A DNA stretch of 22,780 nucleotides from Clostridium sp. CAG:568 (GTDB lineage: Bacteria; Bacillota_I; Bacilli_A; RFN20; CAG-288): the NCBI GenBank assembly GCA_000434395.1, contig FR878802.1, positions 54,862 through 77,641 on the forward strand. The letters are read 5' to 3'. Numbering within the stretch: the first letter of the stretch is position 1; each line of letters opens with the position of its first letter. Positions 21,043-22,780 of this stretch are shown here, one piece after another. Made by a program: the position numbers and the translations under genes. The notes under the pieces are model-generated. The model saw nothing but the letters and a program-made list of their open reading frames with translations. It was not told the DNA's origin and searched no databases.

Positions 21043-21116
21043 GCAGGCGTAGTTCAGTGGTAGAACTTCAGCTTCCCAAGCTGATCACGCGGGTCCGATT
21101 CCCGTCGCTTGCTCCA
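21043..21116 (+). tRNA. tRNA-Gly (anticodon CCC)
   Basis: The 74-base sequence folds as a full cloverleaf. The acceptor GCAGGCG (21043-21049) pairs with CGCTTGC (21106-21112), and the D arm is GTTC/GAAC around AGTGGTA. The anticodon arm TCAGC/GCTGA has loop TTCCCAA, giving anticodon CCC at 21075-21077. A T arm GCGGG/CCCGT follows, then discriminator T and encoded CCA. It reads glycine codon GGG. The T loop is TCCGATT: the normally invariant T at position 55 is C, which would remove the pseudouridine that contacts the D loop. A promoter lies directly upstream and a terminator downstream. No duplicated 3' end is seen in the window, so there is no sign of use as an attachment site. Confidence 0.88.
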
Positions 21117-21128
21117 TATTGAAAGCAT

Positions 21129-21168
21129 AGGTTTGATACAGTTAAAATAGCTGGTCAAACCTTTTTTT
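21129..21168 (+). terminator. Terminator of tRNA-Gly
   Basis: AGGTTTGA (21129-21136) pairs perfectly with TCAAACCT (21155-21162) and runs into seven T residues. It lies 12 bases after the tRNA CCA end. Confidence 0.75.
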
Positions 21169-21280
21169 GTGCCTTTTTTAAACTTTGTACGGCCTTTTTA
21201 TTAAAAAAAAGGCATCATTTATCCTGGTTTCCACTAAAAACGCAATAGTGGGCCAGGTTTTTTGCTTATTAGGCTTTCTT

Positions 21281-21357
21281 AAAAAAACGAAAGGTCGCTA
21301 TAAAAAAGCGAAAGATATCAACAAAAAAAACGATAGCCCTATAAAAAAACGAAAGGT
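21281..21357. repeat. Four degenerate 20-21 base tandem repeats
   Basis: Units begin at about 21281, 21302, 21323 and 21343 with the core AAAAAAACGAAAGGT or close variants, a period of 21, 21 and 20 bases. In one plus-strand frame they read as heptapeptides starting KK (KKTKGRY, KKAKDIN, KKNDSPI, KKRKVFL), but that frame (21185-21391) has no ribosome binding site and starts inside the tRNA terminator region, so I do not call a gene. The array lies directly beyond the end of the minus-strand hsdS half-gene. It is too short and degenerate for a CRISPR. Confidence 0.5.
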
Positions 21358-21405
21358 ATTTTTGAATAATTACCATTTGGTGATGGTATAAAAAAAATTA
21401 AATTT

Positions 21406-21426
21406 CAATTTATCTGCTTGTTCTAC
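21406..21426. repeat. Left copy of a 21-base inverted repeat in hsdS
   Basis: The complement of this segment is identical over 21 bases to 22384-22404. It encodes the conserved VEQADKL segment that ends each hsdS target-recognition domain. The two copies bound a segment of about 1 kb and are suitable sites for recombinational inversion or exchange. Confidence 0.7.
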
Positions 21427-21849
21427 GAAATCTACAAAGGTGCGTTGCTCATTCATTGATGGCAGCTCGATATCTAACTTAAGTAAATCTGATTTTGTCA
21501 GACTTGGTTTTGTGGTTTGTTTGTTCATGTCTTTATAGTCATAAAATTTAGACCTGTAATAGAAGAATACAGGATTTAAGACTTTACTATCGGTTTTTAT
21601 TCCAAAAGCTGTATCTATGTTCCATATTTTTCCTTTTACTAAAATAGGTCTATCGATAGTTCCTTTCCTGCCAATTATTATTAATGTTCCTTCACAAATA
21701 AATCTATCAGCGTAAACATACATAAAACCACCGCTTCCATAAACAGGAAAGCCCTCAGTTTCATTGGAAACGTTTTTCTTATAATCTCGACCATTGTAGA
21801 TTGTCAAAACATCAGCCCATTTCCTTTTTGGCAAGCCTTTCCTGCTAAG

Positions 21850-21885
21850 AAACATCTCTTTAAATCGTGATTTATAGAGATGTTT
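21850..21885. repeat. Near-perfect 36-base palindrome at the hsdS junction
   Basis: AAACATCTCTTTAAATC (21850-21866) and GATTTATAGAGATGTTT (21869-21885) are inverted repeats matching at 16 of 17 positions around a 2-base centre. Each arm encodes the conserved KSRFxEMF-type segment at the front of an hsdS cassette, so the palindrome is where the two opposite cassettes abut. In the plus direction the Arg codon is TGA. Confidence 0.75.
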
Positions 21886-22416
21886 GGTGATGTTGATTCT
21901 AATACACGAGGATATCCAACATTCAAAATTGGAACTCAATTTTCTTTAGGAGCAGGAGGTACCCCATCTACACAAAATAAAGAATATTGGGATAATGGAA
22001 CAATCTCGTGGATTGAATCAAATATGTGCCAAAATGCTGTTCTTTATGAAAATGACGGAAAATATATCACCGAGAAGGGATATGCAAATTCCTCTGCAAA
22101 ACTATTTAAAAGAGATACAGTATTAGTTGCTCTTGTTGGTGCAACAATTGGAAAAGTTGCTTTATTAAAATTCGAAACAACGACTAACCAAAATGTGCTT
22201 GGAATATGGGACATTAAAGAGAATGGATATAATCCATATTATGTTTACTACTACATGCAAGCGATATATGGAAAGTTTACCGCTATTGGGGATGGCAACT
22301 TTAAAATGGCCTCAAAAGCGTTTGTTAGTGATTTAGATATTTTAAAGCCTTCATTAGAAAAGCAAGATGAGTTTGCATCGTTTGTAGAACAAGCAGATAA
22401 ATTGTGGTTTATATAA
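21880..22416 (+). CDS. hsdS: hsdS half-gene (type I restriction specificity), plus-strand cassette
   Basis: From ATG 21880 the frame reads MFGDVDSNTRGYPTFKIGTQ, then a target-recognition domain (GGTPSTQNKEYWDNGTISWI, RDTVLVALVGATIGKVALLK, TTNQNVLGIWDI) and the closing KPSLEKQDEFASFVEQADKL. HsdS subunits give type I restriction-modification complexes their DNA specificity and normally carry two such domains, about 400 residues; this has one in 178 residues. Upstream codons in frame would give F-I-E-M-F after a TGA in place of the usual Arg. No ribosome binding site is evident and no hsdM or hsdR lies in the window. It is most likely a silent or truncated cassette that can exchange with the minus-strand copy or with an expressed hsdS outside. 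Confidence 0.8.
   Translation: MFGDVDSNTRGYPTFKIGTQFSLGAGGTPSTQNKEYWDNGTISWIESNMCQNAVLYENDGKYITEKGYANSSAKLFKRDTVLVALVGATIGKVALLKFETTTNQNVLGIWDIKENGYNPYYVYYYMQAIYGKFTAIGDGNFKMASKAFVSDLDILKPSLEKQDEFASFVEQADKLWFI
22384..22404. repeat. Right copy of the 21-base inverted repeat in hsdS
   Basis: This segment, starting GTAGAACAAGCAGATAAATT, is the exact inverse of 21406-21426. It encodes VEQADKL at the end of the plus-strand cassette. Directly after it the sequence switches to the HxlR remnant, so the repeat is also a junction. Confidence 0.7.
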
Positions 22417-22585
22417 TTCATGAAACTTAACTAAATCATCTAAAACTATTTTAAGTTTTAAACCTAGTTTTGTAAGACCATATTCAACTTTTGATGGATT
22501 AGTTTTGTAATCTTTACGATAAAATATTCCATCACTTTTTAACTCACGTAAACTCGTGGCTGATTAAGCAAATTAATTTTAACAT
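22410..22585 (-). pseudogene. HxlR-family transcriptional regulator, C-terminal remnant
   Basis: On the minus strand the frame reads ATSLRELKSDGIFYRKDYKT, then NPSKVEYGLTKLGLKLKIVL and DDLVKFHELY. This is the wing and C-terminal part of the HxlR winged-helix family (usual pattern LRELExDGIIxR...PPKVEYxLTxLG). Just upstream, another frame gives LISHEF, matching the preceding recognition-helix region (ISxxxLT), so a frameshift separates them. The rest of the N-terminal half is missing. The reading frame runs into the hsdS inverted repeat without its own stop. It is therefore truncated at both ends by the rearrangements around the hsdS cassettes. Confidence 0.65.
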
Positions 22586-22673
22586 CAATTAAATGCCTTT
22601 CATGGTAAAGTCAGTATGGCCTATGAAAAACGCATAGCACGGGCTTTTTTCTTATAAAAACAGTTATAAATGT

Positions 22674-22705
22674 ACATAAAAAAGTCACCTTACATGGTGA
22701 CGTTT
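22674..22705 (-). terminator. Hairpin with a T-run on the minus strand
   Basis: GTCACC and GGTGAC form a perfect 6-base stem around TTACAT, near 22685-22705. On the minus strand the stem is followed by TTTTTTATG. It would end a minus-strand gene entering from beyond the window, but I find no recognisable coding sequence in 22706-22780. Confidence 0.5.
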
Positions 22706-22780
22706 CATCAAGCAATTTAGCAAAATCGCTATTAAATAAAGGTTTCACAGCCTAATTAGCTATACTTTTGCTGACAAAGG

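Larger units (their letters stand above)
21370..21939 (-). pseudogene. hsdS: hsdS half-gene (type I restriction specificity), minus-strand cassette
   Basis: The minus-strand frame reads YKSRFKEMFLSRKGLPKRKW, then a target-recognition domain (FPVYGSGGFMYVYADRFICE, GTLIIIGRKGTIDRPILVKG, WNIDTAFGIK) and closes with LDIELPSMNEQRTFVDFVEQ and ADKLK. This is one target-recognition domain with its flanking conserved segments, as in HsdS. Native sequence begins at KSRF near 21868; the 24 or so residues before it are antisense to the partner cassette. The C-terminal helix normally following ADKLK is lost and the frame ends in foreign sequence. It has no start signal, so it is silent as it stands. It pairs head to head with the plus-strand cassette. 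Confidence 0.8.

Noticed and set aside
21043..21116. tRNA-Gly as an integration attachment site
   Set aside because: No second copy of the tRNA 3' end was seen in the window, and no intact integrase adjoins it.
21281..21357. Possible CRISPR array
   Set aside because: Units are directly adjacent with no spacers, only four are present, and they are degenerate and A-rich.
21185..21391. Plus-strand frame of 68 residues covering the A-rich tandem repeats
   Set aside because: There is no ribosome binding site, the composition is almost entirely Lys-driven by A-runs, and it starts just after the tRNA terminator. I kept the repeat, not the gene.

Overview
This window looks like an accessory island from a low-GC, Gram-positive-type bacterium (Bacillota; an Erysipelotrichales-like or related gut lineage is my guess, not something the sequence proves). 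The grounds are strong AGGAGG-type ribosome binding sites, AT-rich genes with standard-code stops including TGA, a lipoprotein signal peptide, and large serine recombinase, amidoligase and HxlR remnants of the kind common in those genomes. Base composition is patchy: the recombinase remnants are clearly richer in G+C than the defence-type genes between them, so the region was assembled from several sources.

Layout. Positions 1-3150 hold the tail of an AlbA_2/Schlafen-type ATP-binding protein, a decayed transposon-end-like repeat, a large serine recombinase remnant, an intact AAA/DUF4143 ATPase with its own terminator, and a second broken AlbA_2-family gene. Positions 3263-4065 carry two small minus-strand genes of unknown function. 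From about 4030 to 10730 runs a plus-strand defence-type operon. It begins with the C-terminal half of a DUF4420 PD-(D/E)XK protein and an intact AIPR (abortive infection phage resistance) protein. Two unrecognised proteins, a DUF2971 protein and a PD-(D/E)XK nuclease-like protein follow; the last is split by two homopolymer frameshifts. Opposing it is a broken minus-strand gene (10753-11444) that ends in an XRE-type helix-turn-helix. A second serine recombinase remnant (about 11460-12179) and a small DUF4177-like gene follow.

Positions 12744-16392 encode a roughly 1,215-residue STAND-type NTPase with an N-terminal PD-(D/E)XK-like domain, split by one base in an A7 run. A second copy of the transposon-end-like repeat follows. 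Then come an XRE repressor gene with an operator-like inverted repeat over its -10 box, a membrane protein gene, a decayed amidoligase gene, a lipoprotein gene, two consecutive membrane-protein genes (one frameshifted), a minus-strand SemiSWEET sugar transporter and a tRNA-Gly(CCC). The window ends with two type I restriction specificity (hsdS) half-genes arranged head to head between inverted repeats, followed by an HxlR regulator remnant.

How it fits together. Most recognisable genes are anti-phage or restriction related (AIPR, DUF4420, DUF2971, STAND/PD-(D/E)XK, HsdS), with mobile-element debris at the seams, so this is best read as a partly decayed defence island. At least six genes are broken at A or T runs. 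That could be true decay, slipped-strand phase variation or assembly error, and it must be settled before calling any of these systems dead. The best candidate for an undescribed system is the AIPR to PD-(D/E)XK operon (4451-10730). The best candidate for a dynamic locus is the inverted hsdS pair (21370-22416).
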